Shown here piece by piece: positions 31,871 through 44,587 of a stretch of 64,000 nt of DNA. The notes beneath the pieces are model-generated. The model was not told the DNA's origin. It saw nothing but the letters and a program-made list of their open reading frames with translations, and searched no databases. The stretch covers positions 682,001 through 746,000 of the forward strand of contig JALBUN010000047.1 in NCBI GenBank assembly GCA_025174535.1, in the 5' to 3' direction. The DNA is from Cantharellus purpuraceus. Its lineage: Eukaryota > Basidiomycota > Agaricomycetes > Cantharellales > Hydnaceae. A program made the position numbers and the translations under genes. Position 1 is the stretch's first letter; every line of letters begins with the position of its first letter.

Positions 31871-34196
31871 GTGTGCAACGTCCCCTCGTGTTCCGTCTCG
31901 AGACTTGCAGTCGATTCTCCAACGACGTCCCTCCATGATGATGAAACGGCGGCAGTGGGGCCCCGGGGGTGGCAGCCACGCGTCTGGACTTCAGACTCCG
32001 CGCGTCATTCGGCTTATGTCAGGGATTTTCTACATCAGGTCCGTGGATTAATGCGCAAAGTACTGTGAGGACTTGCCATCGATCGCATGGCCCCCACGCT
32101 ATCCATAATCGAACGCGGGCTGTTGCTTCTCCCGGCATGGGATGGCATCGATGGATGGATGGATGGCAACATCTCGATGAGATAGGATCTGCGCGCGGGG
32201 GGCGATGTATCGAGTTTGGCGGGTGAGTAGGTGAGCGAGGTCACCGGTGAGTATGTGCCAGTGGTATCCTGAGCTGGATTCAACCGGATTGTTCGGTATT
32301 CAAAATTTTCGCTGGCGTTCGTTTGTGGGTCAAAGATGAGGGGGGTGGGCCCAGACCCAGAGCGCGACGCAACAGCTACTCCCCCGGGATCATGCTCAAA
32401 ACCTTCATCCGACGTCTGATGCAGATACAACATCAACACGGTGTTTTTGGAGGACTTTGCATGGATATCAGAAGACTGGAGGTGGGAGCCAGCTGTACAC
32501 CCCACCGCTCCCACGCACCCCCAGGGCCTGGATGCCCGAGTTCCAGCGCCCCCAAGTGCATCCACCAATGAGCAGCAGCCATATGGACCCCCTCGAACGG
32601 GTTGCACGGGCCTCACGCGCACACATCAACAAAAGAACGCTACACTGAATGAAGGGATGGGTGGGTGTACAACCTCATGATATCTCGTGATTCCACCCCG
32701 CGTAACGGCGCAGCGCAGCGCCAGCGAGCCGGTCAGAGCCACTTCGCCAGCGGGATATTAACTTCATCCAAAGATAGCAACACATGTGATGACGCCTCCA
32801 TGAATCTCCCCCTTATGGAGGGGAGGGGTTCTGATGATGTATATCCCTGATGGGGGTTTCCGCGCGCCTGATCCTCCGAGAAGAGCAGAAGAAGCCGTAT
32901 AGGTAGCAAGCCTGGAGGTGGCCCATGCTGTGCTGATATTTTCTTTACCGGATGTGGGGGTTGGTTGTTGCTGTGGGGGCAGCCAATCCGAGTACGCCGA
33001 TCGGGAAAAGGTGCCGCACAGCCGTATGTGTCAGATTATCACAACAGATGGATGTCTTGGGCACGCCCGCAAAAGGGGAGTGCGTGACGGGGACGCGGGT
33101 GAAATGAAGGAGACGGAGCGGCCGCGTATAATGGCGTGGCGTAACGACTGTATATCGCTGTGAATGATAGAACGCGTGGTTTCTAACGCGACGGTTCTTG
33201 CGTATTATGCGTTCTGGAGGACAAGGGGACGAAATGCCACTAGTACTAACACTGACGCTGGCTAAGCGTACAAAGGCTCCAGCGAATCGAACGATCTTAT
33301 CTCATCTACAACGGCAGCTTACCGCCTCGGCAATGCACAGCACCAAAGGCTCTATCAAAATGGCCCCTTTATTATCTTCTCCTGTGTTTTATATTCGGAT
33401 AGGGTTGGGGGGGGGGGTTTGGCTGATTGCTTGGTTTGCATTGGGCGCCGCTTTTGGGCGTGCTCAGGTGCTCAAGCTCGGCGTGTGCGGGTGTGCAGCT
33501 GCGGCTTCAGGTTTGGCCAAGATATATGGTGTGTGTGAGTGTGTGCTTGTTTGACTGGAGTTGGCCTGCGGAGAAGGGGTCGTGCTGAGCACTATACCTG
33601 TGGATAAGCGGAAATGGTTGGTATACACGCGGCGGTGTCGGTGGTACAGCATATATCCGCATAGGGATTGCTGGCACAGGCTGTGGGGCCATGAAAGGCT
33701 TGGGGAATCAGGCTCAAAAAGGGGTTGGAGGGGTGTGTGGGGGATGGGGGGATCTGGCGTTGACGTTGATGGTAGGACGCGTCTCCTTGGAGTTCCGCGG
33801 GGGAGACTTTGACTTTTGGGATTGAATTCTTTCGGTGATCAAGGGGATCATCGCACCGCCTCGTCTCACACCGCACCGCCAGTGTAAGATGCACCGCCAG
33901 TATAAGATCGTATCGCAGCAGATGGCATCGCAGTGCATAAAGTATACAATATGCTTTTTGCTTATCATCGGATTGCCCATTCATTGCCTTGTCAGATAAC
34001 GAGCTCGTCTGCCCCATCCACGGCTGTATATACCGAGCACTAGAGCACCAAGCACTGAGTACCGAACACCTGAGATCCTAAAGCAAAGCACGCATACACG
34101 CGCGCCCAAGCCCGAAACTCAAGCTCGAGCCCAAAAAAAAAAAAAAGCCAGAAAGCCCAAATGCCAATGCCAAGCTTGAAAGCCACTCCCAAAAAA

Positions 34197-34220
34197 GGGC
34201 TTATATATATATAAGAGCCC
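34197..34220. repeat. 24-bp near-perfect palindrome with TA core
   Basis: GGGCTTATATATATATAAGAGCCC: the two GGGCTTATA/TATAAG.GCCC arms pair with one extra A near the right end. It lies in a gene-poor region. It could form a cruciform or be a binding site; nothing in the sequence decides. Confidence 0.5.
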
Positions 34221-34490
34221 GAGGCGAGGCGGGAAAGAAAAGAAAGAGGTAGGGAAGGGGGCCTTTGGGATGCCTTTTGGCTGTGTGGACGGAGTGGGCT
34301 AGGCTAGCGGCTGGAGTGCTGAGCGTATACTTGGTACGTGCGCGCGCGAGCACTGGCAGCAGCGGCCGCTTGGTATAGACGCTCAGGGGCGGTTGGAGGT
34401 TGGAGGTTGAAAATTCCGCGTATTAATTTTATGGCTATGGCTACGGCTACGGTTACTCGTGAAACGTCATATAGCCCTGTTTATGATGGA

Positions 34491-34526
34491 AGCTCCAGAA
34501 GCTCCAGAAGCTCCAGAAGCCCCAGA
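34491..34526. repeat. Four-copy 9-bp tandem repeat
   Basis: AGCTCCAGA is repeated three times exactly and once with one change (AGCCCCAGA). It encodes nothing recognisable. A six-base GGCTAC/GGCTAT repeat lies just upstream at about 34432-34450. Confidence 0.7.
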
Positions 34527-35839
34527 GCGCTGAGCGCTGAGGCTAAGGCTCTGAGGTACCCTTGGTGTGCATGTGTGTACGTGTGTATGGGGAGGTGTTC
34601 CTGGTGTAAACGTCCGCGGTCTTCCGTTTAGACCAGGGCACGCGCGCGGCGGCACGGGACGGGGGGGATTTGTAAATTAATTAACGGGTTGAGAGGGTCC
34701 GGAAAGGGGATGAAAGGCAATTTTTACCACTTCACGTGAAGGGAGTTGTACATACGTACGGGTGACGGTTTTGTATGTACTTACTTACTTCTGGCGTGTT
34801 GTCTCATGCGTTTAACCATGGTGTGTACGTACGTACGAACCCACGAACCCAACTCCCCAACGTCAACCCGCGTCACGTCCCGTTGACGGTCGACAGGTCC
34901 ATATCGCTCCCGTCACGGTCAACCAAACCAAACCGACACTCGACTTGTTACTGGCAAAAAGTCACGGGTGCAATGCCAGTCCCCAGCTATCACGCAGTGC
35001 AATAATACGTACCTTCTCGAGTCGGTACCATCATACGCATAATATACTATATAGAAGGATCTCCCCCATTCATTGATTCTCATATATATTCCATATCCCT
35101 TTCATAATGAATCAGCTAATTAATCATGGCAACGAAATAACACACACACTTACATACAACGCGCGCGACCGCAATCGCTTTCTGACGTATACTCGCCACC
35201 ACAGAGGATAGTCGCACAAACTCACATCACACACCAAATAATGCCTAAAACAGGCTCAAAAACTGTAATTGCAGCAAATGCATCGACGAGGGAGGGTATC
35301 GAGACGATCTAAAAGCACAGCGAGGGGTCAAAGAGAAGGGGAGAAATGTGGTCGGAAGAGAGAGGGCAGGACAGGTGATGCGGAAATGGAGACGAGGGGC
35401 CATAGAAATCTCGATAATCATACAACAACCAGGGTCAAAAACGAGAAAGAGAGAAATGAGACTATCTATCAAGAGAAAAAAAAAAAGGTCCATGACAAGA
35501 ACGAGAGTGCTAAAAACCGAGATGGAGAGCGGGCAATGTGATCGTGAGCAAAAAATATCGAGTGTGGAGAGATGGCAAAGTGTCGTATGTCCGTGAAGGA
35601 TGGGTCGTGGCGCGCCGAGAGGCGTCGTAGGGAGAGTGGGCAGCCAAGCGCTGACATCCGCTCTCCATAATAATAAACAAGGCCATGTAAGAAAACGCGG
35701 ATTTTGTGCAGTGTTCCGCATGGGTATTTTTGGGGGTGTACAGATATATTCAAGACTGCACCAACAGGCATAGGCACGTCAGCCAAGAAAGGACACGGAA
35801 AAGAGACTGGGCTCACGCGAGCAAGAAGGGTCTCACGGC

Positions 35840-36859
35840 CTAGGTAGCCCGCCACAAATCGGCCGCCACCTCGCACGGATCCTCGACACGGACCATGCGC
35901 CAGTCCTCGCCTCCTTCAGAGACACGCTCCCACATGTAATTCGCCGTGACACGCTGCGTAAACACGACGCGCTCGAGGTCCTTGCACGCGCGACCCAAGC
36001 TCCTCACGACGGCAGGCTCCGAGAAGCGTGCGGGCAGGCCGGGACTGGCACGGTTGATGAGAAGGGTGCGCAGAGGGAGGAGGGCGAGTGCAGAGAGGTA
36101 CTGGGAGACGTCCTCCTTGAGGGACACGTCGCCCAGGTAGGCGAGGTTGGACATGTGCATGGCGACGAGGCCCATGTCGGCGGGGGTGAGCTCGAGCCCC
36201 TGTGCACACATGAGGGCACGGAGGGGGCCGGAGGAGGCGCCGATGCTGGGTGCGACGTCGGGGAGGGAGGCACGGGCCCAGGCGAGGATGTGGAGATGGG
36301 TGACGGGGCGGTGGGGGAGGATGGCGAGGGCGGGTGCGGGGGTGAGGGTGGCGAGGGCGTGGGTGTTGGGGAGCGCGCCTGCGAGGGCGGGGGTGGAGAC
36401 GAGGGCGGGGCTGAGGAGGGTGAGACGGGTAATGGAGGGCTGGGCGCGGAGGAGGGCGATGAGGGGGCGGGAGAGGGGCTCTGTTGTACAGAATGTACGG
36501 AGACGGAAGGGAAGAGAAAGAGGCTTGAGCGTGGCGGGGATGGGCCCGCGAATGGAGAGACTTTCGAGGTTGCGCATGCGGGCGAGAAGAGCGAAGAGGG
36601 GGTGGTGGTGGGCGGCGGGGGACTTGGCGCGGGTGGGAGCGAGATAGAGAGAGCATTCTTGGACGTAGAGTGCGCGTTTGCGGGACGTGAGGGCGATGGC
36701 AAGAGGGTCGTCGTGGCGGGAGAGGATGATGGAACGGTACAGGATGCGCTCGGACTCGAGCTGGAAGAAACGGGAGACCTGGGCGAGAGTGGCAAGAGCG
36801 TCCTTTTCGGGGACGTGTGCGATGACGGGGCGCCAGAGCTCAAGGGGGAGACAAGACAT
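35840..36859 (-). CDS. F-box-like protein
   Basis: A single-exon minus-strand frame of 339 residues. It begins MSCLPLELWRPVIAHVPEKDALATLAQVSRFFQLESERILYRSI, a typical N-terminal F-box as found in the large Agaricomycete F-box families (it would bind Skp1 in an SCF ubiquitin ligase). The remainder is leucine-rich (LRTFCTTEPLSRPLIALLRAQPSITRLTLLSPAL and similar) and may form LRR-like repeats that recognise a substrate. The ATG complementary to 36857-36859 is chosen because the F-box starts there; codons further upstream give no domain. The gene is markedly GC-rich in third positions compared with its surroundings, which also creates long meaningless open frames on the other strand. Confidence 0.85.
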   Translation of the reverse strand: MSCLPLELWRPVIAHVPEKDALATLAQVSRFFQLESERILYRSIILSRHDDPLAIALTSRKRALYVQECSLYLAPTRAKSPAAHHHPLFALLARMRNLESLSIRGPIPATLKPLSLPFRLRTFCTTEPLSRPLIALLRAQPSITRLTLLSPALVSTPALAGALPNTHALATLTPAPALAILPHRPVTHLHILAWARASLPDVAPSIGASSGPLRALMCAQGLELTPADMGLVAMHMSNLAYLGDVSLKEDVSQYLSALALLPLRTLLINRASPGLPARFSEPAVVRSLGRACKDLERVVFTQRVTANYMWERVSEGGEDWRMVRVEDPCEVAADLWRAT

Positions 36860-39800
36860 GGTACACGATACACGCGGCGAAAGACACCCATCTCTCAACC
36901 GTCTGTATATATATACCTCCCTTCCCTCCTCTCCCACTCCCTATCCCAGGATACTCAGATATTCCGGTCTTCTTCCCGGCGTTTATCTCCTCCGCGGACA
37001 ACCCGTCCTCCGAACACCCCCGCGATTCACACTCGGTGCCCAGCCCACTTTGGGTACCGCGTACCTCGGTGGCGTTGATGCTCGGCTTTCGGATTTACTA
37101 AGCGCAAGTGTACGCCGCCCTACGTAGCGACCCCACTCCGAGTCCGAGGCATTCGCTGAATGCTCAATACACCATTTAATCTTCAAAAGGGCAGTCTTAC
37201 CTAGGTATCGATGCTCGGAACTCGCTCTGCGGCATTTCATATAATACAACGGTGCTTGGTACAAGGGCTTGCTATGCACTCTGTAGTATACGGCATTTCA
37301 TAACACAATGGCGCTTGCTACAACGCCTGGCTTGGAACTCACTCTGCGGCATTTCATGTAATACAACGGTGCTTGGTACAAGGGCTTGCTATTCTGCACA
37401 TACTCTGAGTATACGGCATTTCATAAGTATAGGGAACACATGGCGCTTGCCCAGGTATCGATGCTCGGAACTCCGTACTCTGGTGGGAGATCGGAGTCTC
37501 AGACGCCCACGCCCGAGTGCCGGGACGACATTGGGGGAGAAACTAGTGGTTGATTTTCTGTACAGCCTGCATGTACGATGACATTACCAAGAACAGCCCC
37601 AACACATGATCTCGATCCACACTGTGCCAGGTGGTACTGGCAATTCACTCATAATACAGCCACGCAGCACGCAGCACTGCCAGTGTATGCAAAATAAGTT
37701 ACCTGTGGTACTCTTTCCATGAAAGGCGCAAGTGACGATGCATCTGCACTGCCCGGACCAATGACACACCCAAATTCCAATGACCGAACTTACACACACA
37801 CATTTGTATAGACATCTACGTACCGTACATCTCGATCCACCTCTGGTGCCTCTAGGGGGAGCGCCCCGCGCCACTGCAGACAACCACGCCACACTGCCAG
37901 ACAACGACGTGCTGAGATGAGTGCCACACAGTGAACTGAGCCTCAGTTCCATGCTAGCGAGACCGACAAACATCGACGAGCCCCTCGTCAATGAGACCAC
38001 AGCGGAGCAGTCCCGAGAGCCCTCACCCGCAGGCCGCAGGCCTTGCATACAACGGTCGGACATGGCGTAGGTATGACATCCAAGCCCCATGTCCGTGTCC
38101 GTGCCACTCGAGCCCGGGGGGAGGGTGGCATACGCCCATATATGGAAGCACATGTAGACTTATAAGGAAACTCGGCTCGAAAAGAAAGGGCCCCTCGCCT
38201 GGCCCTCCGGAGCTTTGAAATGCTGAGCAAAAGTTGCCCTCGATAGACCCCTCCCAGATGGCTCCAGATGATCCTTAACGCGAGCACAACGAGCAGCACT
38301 TGACAGGCGCAAATGACACAGTGTTAAGACATGCCCCCTTCGGATCCCGAAAGAGAGTCAGGCTTTCCTATGTAGAGAGTCCCCTCGATAAGGATGCCGA
38401 AAAGTCGCCTCAGACCCCACTCACAGCAATTTGCAATACCGGTGGAGTGCAAAAGGGTCGCGGTGCGAAGGTACTAGTGTGTACAGGCACCGGCGGGGAA
38501 AGGGTCGAGGGGTCTTAGGCTATCAAACGGAGATGGCCCACTCTTGCGCGGGGGGTGGTAAAAATAAACCCCAAGATGGCTCCTGTCTGGTGGATCACCT
38601 GAGAGCGATGTGTGCGCAGATGTTTCTGCAAGTTTCGATTGCCCGAAATGAAAAAATTTTCCACTGCGTGGAGAGTGAGGGTTCTAGACTTGGCTCGAGG
38701 GGTCCTGTTCGAAACCAGTAAACGACTGCCAACCAAGGGCGTTTGGTGCTGGAATCCACACTCTGTAGAGAAGAGTAAAAATTTTATAAAAACGAAAAAC
38801 GAAACTGACGCATGGGATGATTCGCCACCCCGGCCGGGACAGACACAACTTTAATACACCGACCGTTATCTGGAGATACAACCCCTCCGGACACCAGTAA
38901 AAATTTGTTGAACCCGTTATCATATTCATGATCACTCTCCTTGCGATGCATGAACCGCGGGGGAACGGTCAACGGCGTCGTCGGCGTCGTCGGCGTACGC
39001 AGGCCCCCTCTGCAGGAGCCACATCCCTTTCAGCAATATATATAGGGCACGGGGGAGGATCGCGATGCATCTAGAGTTCTTTACCCTTTAAGGCTCTAAA
39101 CGTTGAACATGCGGTCTCCAGCGAGAGACAATATAGAGTCACGTGGGGGCAGACAGGCTTGAGTCCATGGCGGTGCACTATGTGCGTTTCTCCCACTCCT
39201 ATGACCGAGCAGCGCGTGCACCGCCTTCCCTCGTTGGAACGGGGACAGACGGGCGGGCATGAGATGCGGGAGGATGATAATTGATTATCCGCTCATGTAG
39301 ATCACCCTGTCTGTCTTGATTTGAGGTGTTGTGAATTTCCCTTTGTCTTTCCTATTATTTTGCAAATGGTGAGGCTGATTTCAAATAAAATTCCACTCAC
39401 GAGCGCACTAGCATGGTACAGATTGACTGCAGGACACGATCACAATCTATGATGCGGCTGTTGCCGCAGCTAGCCGCTCGATCAGGCCGCAGGGGTTAAT
39501 ATCTACCTATTGGCCACCATGCGGCGTTGCTGGATAACACAGAGCACATCCATGATTTCGAGTCCAGAGCTTGTGATAACCAGGCTGATTCGCAATGGAT
39601 GACCTTGAGGAAAGATGTAGTCGGGCACATCACATCGAGGCTCCCGGATCGTACGTCGCCGCTTGACTGTCACAGACGGGGGACGAGCAGTTATGTAATG
39701 CACTGCCGAGAGACTACGTATACGTGACACTGTTCTGACAGATGTTGGCGAATTGACAAGAATATGGCAGTGAGTGTGCCTCCGTCAGCTGAGAGAGCTT

Positions 39801-42800
39801 GATGATCACCCCGTTTTCAGCGGGTGAATTATCGATATGTCATGCACAGGATACTAATGGTTCAGATGTCAGGCGCCAACTTTTCCCCTAGATGACCAAG
39901 GACTTGCCCTGCATGCAACGCTTATGCTGATGTAAACGATTGGCTGGATAGTTGTCCCTTTGCAGTCGTATTTGGAAATAACAGTGACGCTTTAGATACT
40001 TCTGTCAATATTGGCCCTGTGCGCAGCTTCACCCTGGTACGTAGCTTGAGCAATGAGCTCGTTGCTTCCTTCAGGAAATTCCCGTGAGGTATGCATGCAT
40101 TTTCTGGGTTTCACCGCCTGCAACAGCGATATTGAAGAAGACCGATGAGCGTGTAACTCGCGCCGGCGACAAGACCACAGCATGTTTGGCGCTCCAAGGA
40201 GAAGAACCTGTATCAACACCCCCAGGAATTTAATGATTTTTTTAGAGATCCGTAATCGTGCTGCGTTGCCCAGACACTGTCACTGACATCCTTCACATTC
40301 CAAGTGAGTTATCTTATACAGGATACTTAATGTTCTAGGCCTACAAACAATGGTTGGACAGTGTAGCCGCCGCCCTGCAGTATGGGTCTAGCAGGGGGGC
40401 TTGACGCCTCAGTGATACTAATCTCAGCCATGCATCACAACGTACGCTGCGCCGTAGCTTGCAGGCACCCCTACACCCCTCAAACTATTTGCCATCCATT
40501 ACATGTGCCTCGAGGGTCAGATGACTCTACTCTCCTGAAATACGGTCACCCCCATATCCCCCTTATCTGGTACACCAATATGCCTATCCCTTGCTCTTGT
40601 CCGTGCGTACGAACTCGCAAGGTTTGCATGCATATGTTACGAGGTGCTACGGCGTTTGTTAGACCTCTGACATTACTGTACGAGGAGTACGGGATTCATG
40701 ATAAGAGAGACCCAAATAGAGAACGTGAACCCCCGATCTACCCTGGTTCTTGCGAAGCGACCCCCGATTTGCTCTTTACCATAGGCTCCACAGCGTCGCT
40801 ATTTACAAGTGACAACGACCCGGAGCCTGGAGCAGGACGCAAACATGCTTCTCAGCTTCCCTGAGTTTCCGTTTGCATGTCTTTCCCCAATGCGCCAAAG
40901 GTGTTTAGTTTCACCGTGGATCAAGTGGTTCTGGACTCGCTGATGGCGTTCATGTGTGAAGACGCATATGTAACTGAGCATCATCTCCAAAAGGGCGCTA
41001 GCGCAAATGTTAAATGATTCTCGTCAAGATATGCACATAGATGTAGCGTAACATGCCCCGAAATGCACTAGCGCGTTGCACGAGGTTCGTAAACGGTACA
41101 GCAAGATAACGGTTCGGAATAGGTATTGCATACGCTTTCTAGACCGTGGTTGCCGGTGTTTGTGTTTAATGCCGATCGTTTTTGACTTGAAACAAGTAAC
41201 AAGTGGCATTCATATTCAGCGTGCAGCCGCTATCCTCACTTTGTTGTCATGAAGACAGACAGCGATAAGAGGACAGTCTATCGTTCCACCTTCCCGAGCT
41301 CAAGGGCGCCGAGAGTTTAGGTATGCACCACTCCTTTGGCGCTTGCCGAAGAAGCATCATTAGAAGCCTCGCCACGTTTGTTTATTAAGCAACCACACGA
41401 ACTGGAAGGGCACTGGCGCTACCAGCGTATCGAGGTGCATTGGAACCAATCTTGTTTCCCGAGTACATATTTAGAAGGCATCACACTGCAGGATTCGATT
41501 GATGTGGATACTTGCTGGACGAAAAAGCTGTATGTTTTCTGTTTTCTTCTGTTTAACTCTAACAGCATGGCAGCAGACTCTATTGGCACCTAATTAATGG
41601 AAGACGAAGATGCAAGCGGAAAATCCGACTCGGTCCGCGGGTCTAAATTAAAGTTCAACTTCCGGAAACGGGAGGAAAGCTATGGGAAGAGCAAAGCTAC
41701 CGGGGCGGTTCTGGGTCTACCCAACGCACGGTTCAGGACTGACGCTAGAGCTTTTGCCCAAATTATGCAATGCTTGAAACTTACAGCCCCGTGACTGGTC
41801 AGGTCTACCGACGCGTCTAAGATATCAACCTGGCAGACTGGTCGAGCACTTACGCTGTGAGATGGCATCGACGTGGATGGACCTTGAAAGATCAAGTAAT
41901 TTATAGTCATACACAGTGCCATCGCAAGCAGAGGGACAAGCCCAGGTGTAGGCACGAGCCCTGTTACACTCATTCTAGCGCTGGAACAGAGAAACCATAA
42001 ACTTTGGTTTTCCCCTCAGGGTCATTCGAGTCAAGCCCCGCCCTAAACACAATGCCCAATGGAGATGGACGCGCGTTGTCCGCCCTTGTTCCTCCCTTTT
42101 CATGTTTTGCAACCTTCATATCCTCATGAACATGGAGGCTTGCTACGCTGTTCGCCGACACTTTTCCCGTTCAAGGTGCCGCTTGCGTTGAGCCGCTGGG
42201 CAGCCTCTAGGCCGGCGCGTTCCGCGAGGTTGGCATAGTTTCGTGCAGGCCTGCTGGTCGTGTTCTTGCGCGAAGGTCCTCGCGGAACAGTGGCATAAGG
42301 CTCTCTTGTGTGTGCCAATTAAAGAAGTGCACACGGTCATATTTGTGTAAGGGACTCGCGACCGCGTTTGGGGGTGGCGCATTTGCGGTTGCTGAAGACA
42401 CTGTTGACCATATATCGGGGGTCTTGATTCAATGACAAACGCGGACAGATCAGTGGGCAATACCGAATACGAGGTGTATGCAGACTACCTGGGGGATGTT
42501 CAGTCTGGAGCCGAGTAAAACCGACCGACGGCTGAAAGGTGGACAATCCCCACTGAGTATGGTAATACGGACTTGCTTCTTCATCGCAAATTCTTGCAGG
42601 CGTGCTGAGGGAATATTTCGTTCACTTTGTGAGTGACTGTGCACCCTGCGACACTGTTGGTGGACGGAATGCAACGTCATGAGACACATACAACGGTCAT
42701 TCAAGTCGTCCAAAAGCTCAGAGGAGCCGTCAAAATTATTGTGGAACACACCTCCTTTGACGAATGGCTTATGACAGCTTCATGCGTGTGGTGATCATCC

Positions 42801-43695
42801 TGTTATCGGGGATCCCTTCAAGCCATACGAGACGAGGATATGCTATCAGGACACCCAGAAGCAGGATCAAATGCTTCGTACGTCCGTTGATGACCTCGTC
42901 GTTGAGACATGCAAGCATGGCGTCGTATGTGGACTCATAACACACACGCGTACATGTCCGCTCAACGCGACATTCAATTGAAGTCCATAAAACACAGTTC
43001 GCGGACCCAACGTTATGCATACGAGACGGGGCGCGATGGAATATATGGTCCGGGAAGATCACCAAGCACGAAAGACGGGCCGGGGGCCTTCTCAATGTCG
43101 CTTGGTGGCGTGTGCTGTTGAAAGAGGAAATAGGATTTATGGGCTGCTTTTCCAATACCCAGGAAGCTCTCCCAACGCATAAGGCGGTCTTCATACGATC
43201 TGTATCCGTCGATGGTGCTATTGAACGCTTAGGTGGCAAAGCGAGACCACCGCATCAGTCACTTGATTCAACGTTGGTATTGATTGGACGTCAACTATCT
43301 CGGACTCATCCCAGCTACCACTCTGCACGTCACATGTTATTGGCAATTGGGATGCGGACTGTTGTAGTCGTTTGAGATCAATTGGTATCAAGACGAACGA
43401 ATCTACAGCATTGGAATGGATAACCGCATCAATTGCCCTTGATGAATACTTTTGAGGGCTGATTTCCAATGATAAAAGGAGACGTCGCGAAAGTCACAGC
43501 TATAACTTTCAATGCGCACCAATAAGCCGCGTTCTCCAGTTGACTTTACCCCGCTGACAGGCAGGCATCGACCATCAATGTGCGTGCCTGACACTTACCC
43601 TGGCAGTGTCCCTTGCATCTGTATAAAGACACTGAATGGAAAGCATGTCCAATACCCTGAGACAGCCTGTTGTTTCGAAATCATACAACGACGAC
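36860..43695. other. Gene-poor stretch of nearly seven kilobases
   Basis: No gene could be supported. The longest open frames (minus 37584-38153, plus 40382-40864, minus 42769-43239) have no family signature and no credible exon chain. A tandem repeat lies at 37197-37490. TATATATA sequence at about 36907-36913 upstream of the F-box ATG probably belongs to its promoter. The area from about 41.7 to 43.3 kb has hydrophobic minus-strand fragments (for example KHLILLLGVLIAY near 42860) that could be a decayed membrane-protein gene. Confidence 0.45.
37197..37490. repeat. Tandem repeat, two full units and a partial third
   Basis: Unit one starts near 37204 (GGTATCGATGCTCGGAACTC), unit two near 37328 (GGCTTGGAACTCACTC) and a partial third near 37452 (GGTATCGATGCTCGGAACTC again). 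Shared within units: CTCTGCGGCATTTCAT, TAATACAACGGTGCTTGG, TACAAGGGCTTGCTAT, AGTATACGGCATTTCATAA and TGGCGCTTGC. CGGCATTTCAT also recurs inside each unit, so the roughly 125-bp unit is itself a dimer of about 60 bp. No coding capacity. Confidence 0.85.
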
Positions 43696-43896
43696 ATGCA
43701 AATATTTCACCACCTCCTACTAGTCATCCTTGCTGTGGTTACCAGCCAAGCAAGTGCGAAGCCTGCGTGTACCATGGTCTGTCCCTTGACAGAGACACAG
43801 TGTGGCTCTTGTGGTTGCTGCCGTACGTATCTCCGAATATAGATAATTATTTGCGTTGAATATACTCGTACCACAGCGATCACTGTTCCCATCTGA
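43696..43896 (+). CDS. Very small secreted cysteine-rich protein
   Basis: Exons 43696-43822 and 43877-43896 join to 48 residues: a signal-peptide-like start (MQIFHHLLLVILAVVTSQASA) and a mature part of about 27 residues with six cysteines spaced C-x3-C-x6-C-x2-C-x-C-C (CTMVCPLTETQCGSCGCC) ending PITVPI. The intron is 54 bp with GTACGT..CACAG borders; without splicing the frame reads TYLRI and stops. Such small secreted cysteine-rich proteins are common in basidiomycetes and can act in host interaction, antagonism or cell-wall biology, but no family is recognised. The gene is short, so chance cannot be excluded. It is isolated from other genes by several kilobases to the left. Confidence 0.5.
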
Positions 43897-44587
43897 TTAT
43901 ATTATCCAACCGCCTTACGGTGTGGTGAGCCTGCTTTTTCTGTCATACTCATGTTTGCCTGATGTACTGGACGTAGACCCCGTACCACTGGTATGAGGGA
44001 ATGAATCCTATTAGCATCATCGTGTCTGTTACCGCAGGAAGAATATACGTGAATTTAAACAATGACCATGTTTAGAGTCAGTGGCGGCCGCTAAGAAGAT
44101 TCGGCGGAGCCGACGACTGAGGCCGCCATGGCTTGCTCTAGGATACATCCAGTAGCAATAATCGACGAGCGTGATCCTGTTCAGCTCTAATCATATTTGT
44201 TAGGCCTTGTTCACTGTGAATGGCTTCCTTTCAATACAGGACGAGGATATTTAGTCATTGTCTTCAAAATGCACGCAAGGTCTGAATTCATTACTCACGA
44301 GAATAATCATGGAGCTCTATGATCGACCAGGTCCGAAGTGTAGCTAGTAGCCCTGATCATGTCCGAACCTATTTTGTCATGGTATCTGGGACCGTGAATA
44401 GCATCGCCTCTACGGCGAGGAATTAAATCAACTAGCATGAAGCAGGCGAGTACTTGTCTGATAAGAATCCGAGAGAGATGCAAGAAAACCCTATGAAGCT
44501 TGAACGGTACCCGTCAGCATATGGCCCAATGTGGACGCACAGCCACCGGCTACGCCTTGGACTCCTGACACTCTTGCTGCGCTCCCC
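43897..44587. other. Spacer before the kinase gene
   Basis: No gene recognised. A possible 5' exon of the kinase could lie here: frame-compatible sequence (PPATPWTPDTLAALP) continues upstream of the chosen ATG without an in-frame ATG. Confidence 0.35.

Larger units (their letters stand above)
30801..35839. other. Five-kilobase gene-poor stretch
   Basis: No exon chain with family motifs was found on either strand. Features seen: TATA-like CATATATAAATACC at 31798-31811 followed by a CT-rich block (31825-31862) and then CTTGTGTACAG, resembling a strong fungal core promoter without a gene; a GATG repeat at about 32150-32168; G runs at 33407-33418; an A run at 34132-34145; a palindrome at 34197-34220; a 9-bp repeat at 34491-34526. 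A long non-coding transcript or diverged orphan gene remains possible. Confidence 0.5.

Noticed and set aside
35916..37078. Several long open frames overlapping the F-box gene on both strands
   Set aside because: They are side effects of very high GC in third positions; their products are Pro/Arg or Gly/Glu low-complexity without domains, while the F-box frame has a clear domain.
37584..38153. Minus-strand 189-codon open frame, cysteine-containing
   Set aside because: No signal peptide, no family motif, no intron pattern and it lies in repeat-rich sequence.
40382..40864. Plus-strand 160-codon open frame
   Set aside because: Composition is unremarkable and no domain or splice-supported extension is visible; chance cannot be excluded.
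42769..43239. Minus-strand frame with a hydrophobic stretch, possible membrane protein
   Set aside because: No complete exon chain or known motif; mentioned only as a possible relic in the gene-poor stretch.
44531..44587. Extending the kinase N-terminus upstream to 44531
   Set aside because: The codon at 44531 is GTG and the ATG at 44529 is in another frame; without a spliced upstream exon the first usable ATG is at 44588.
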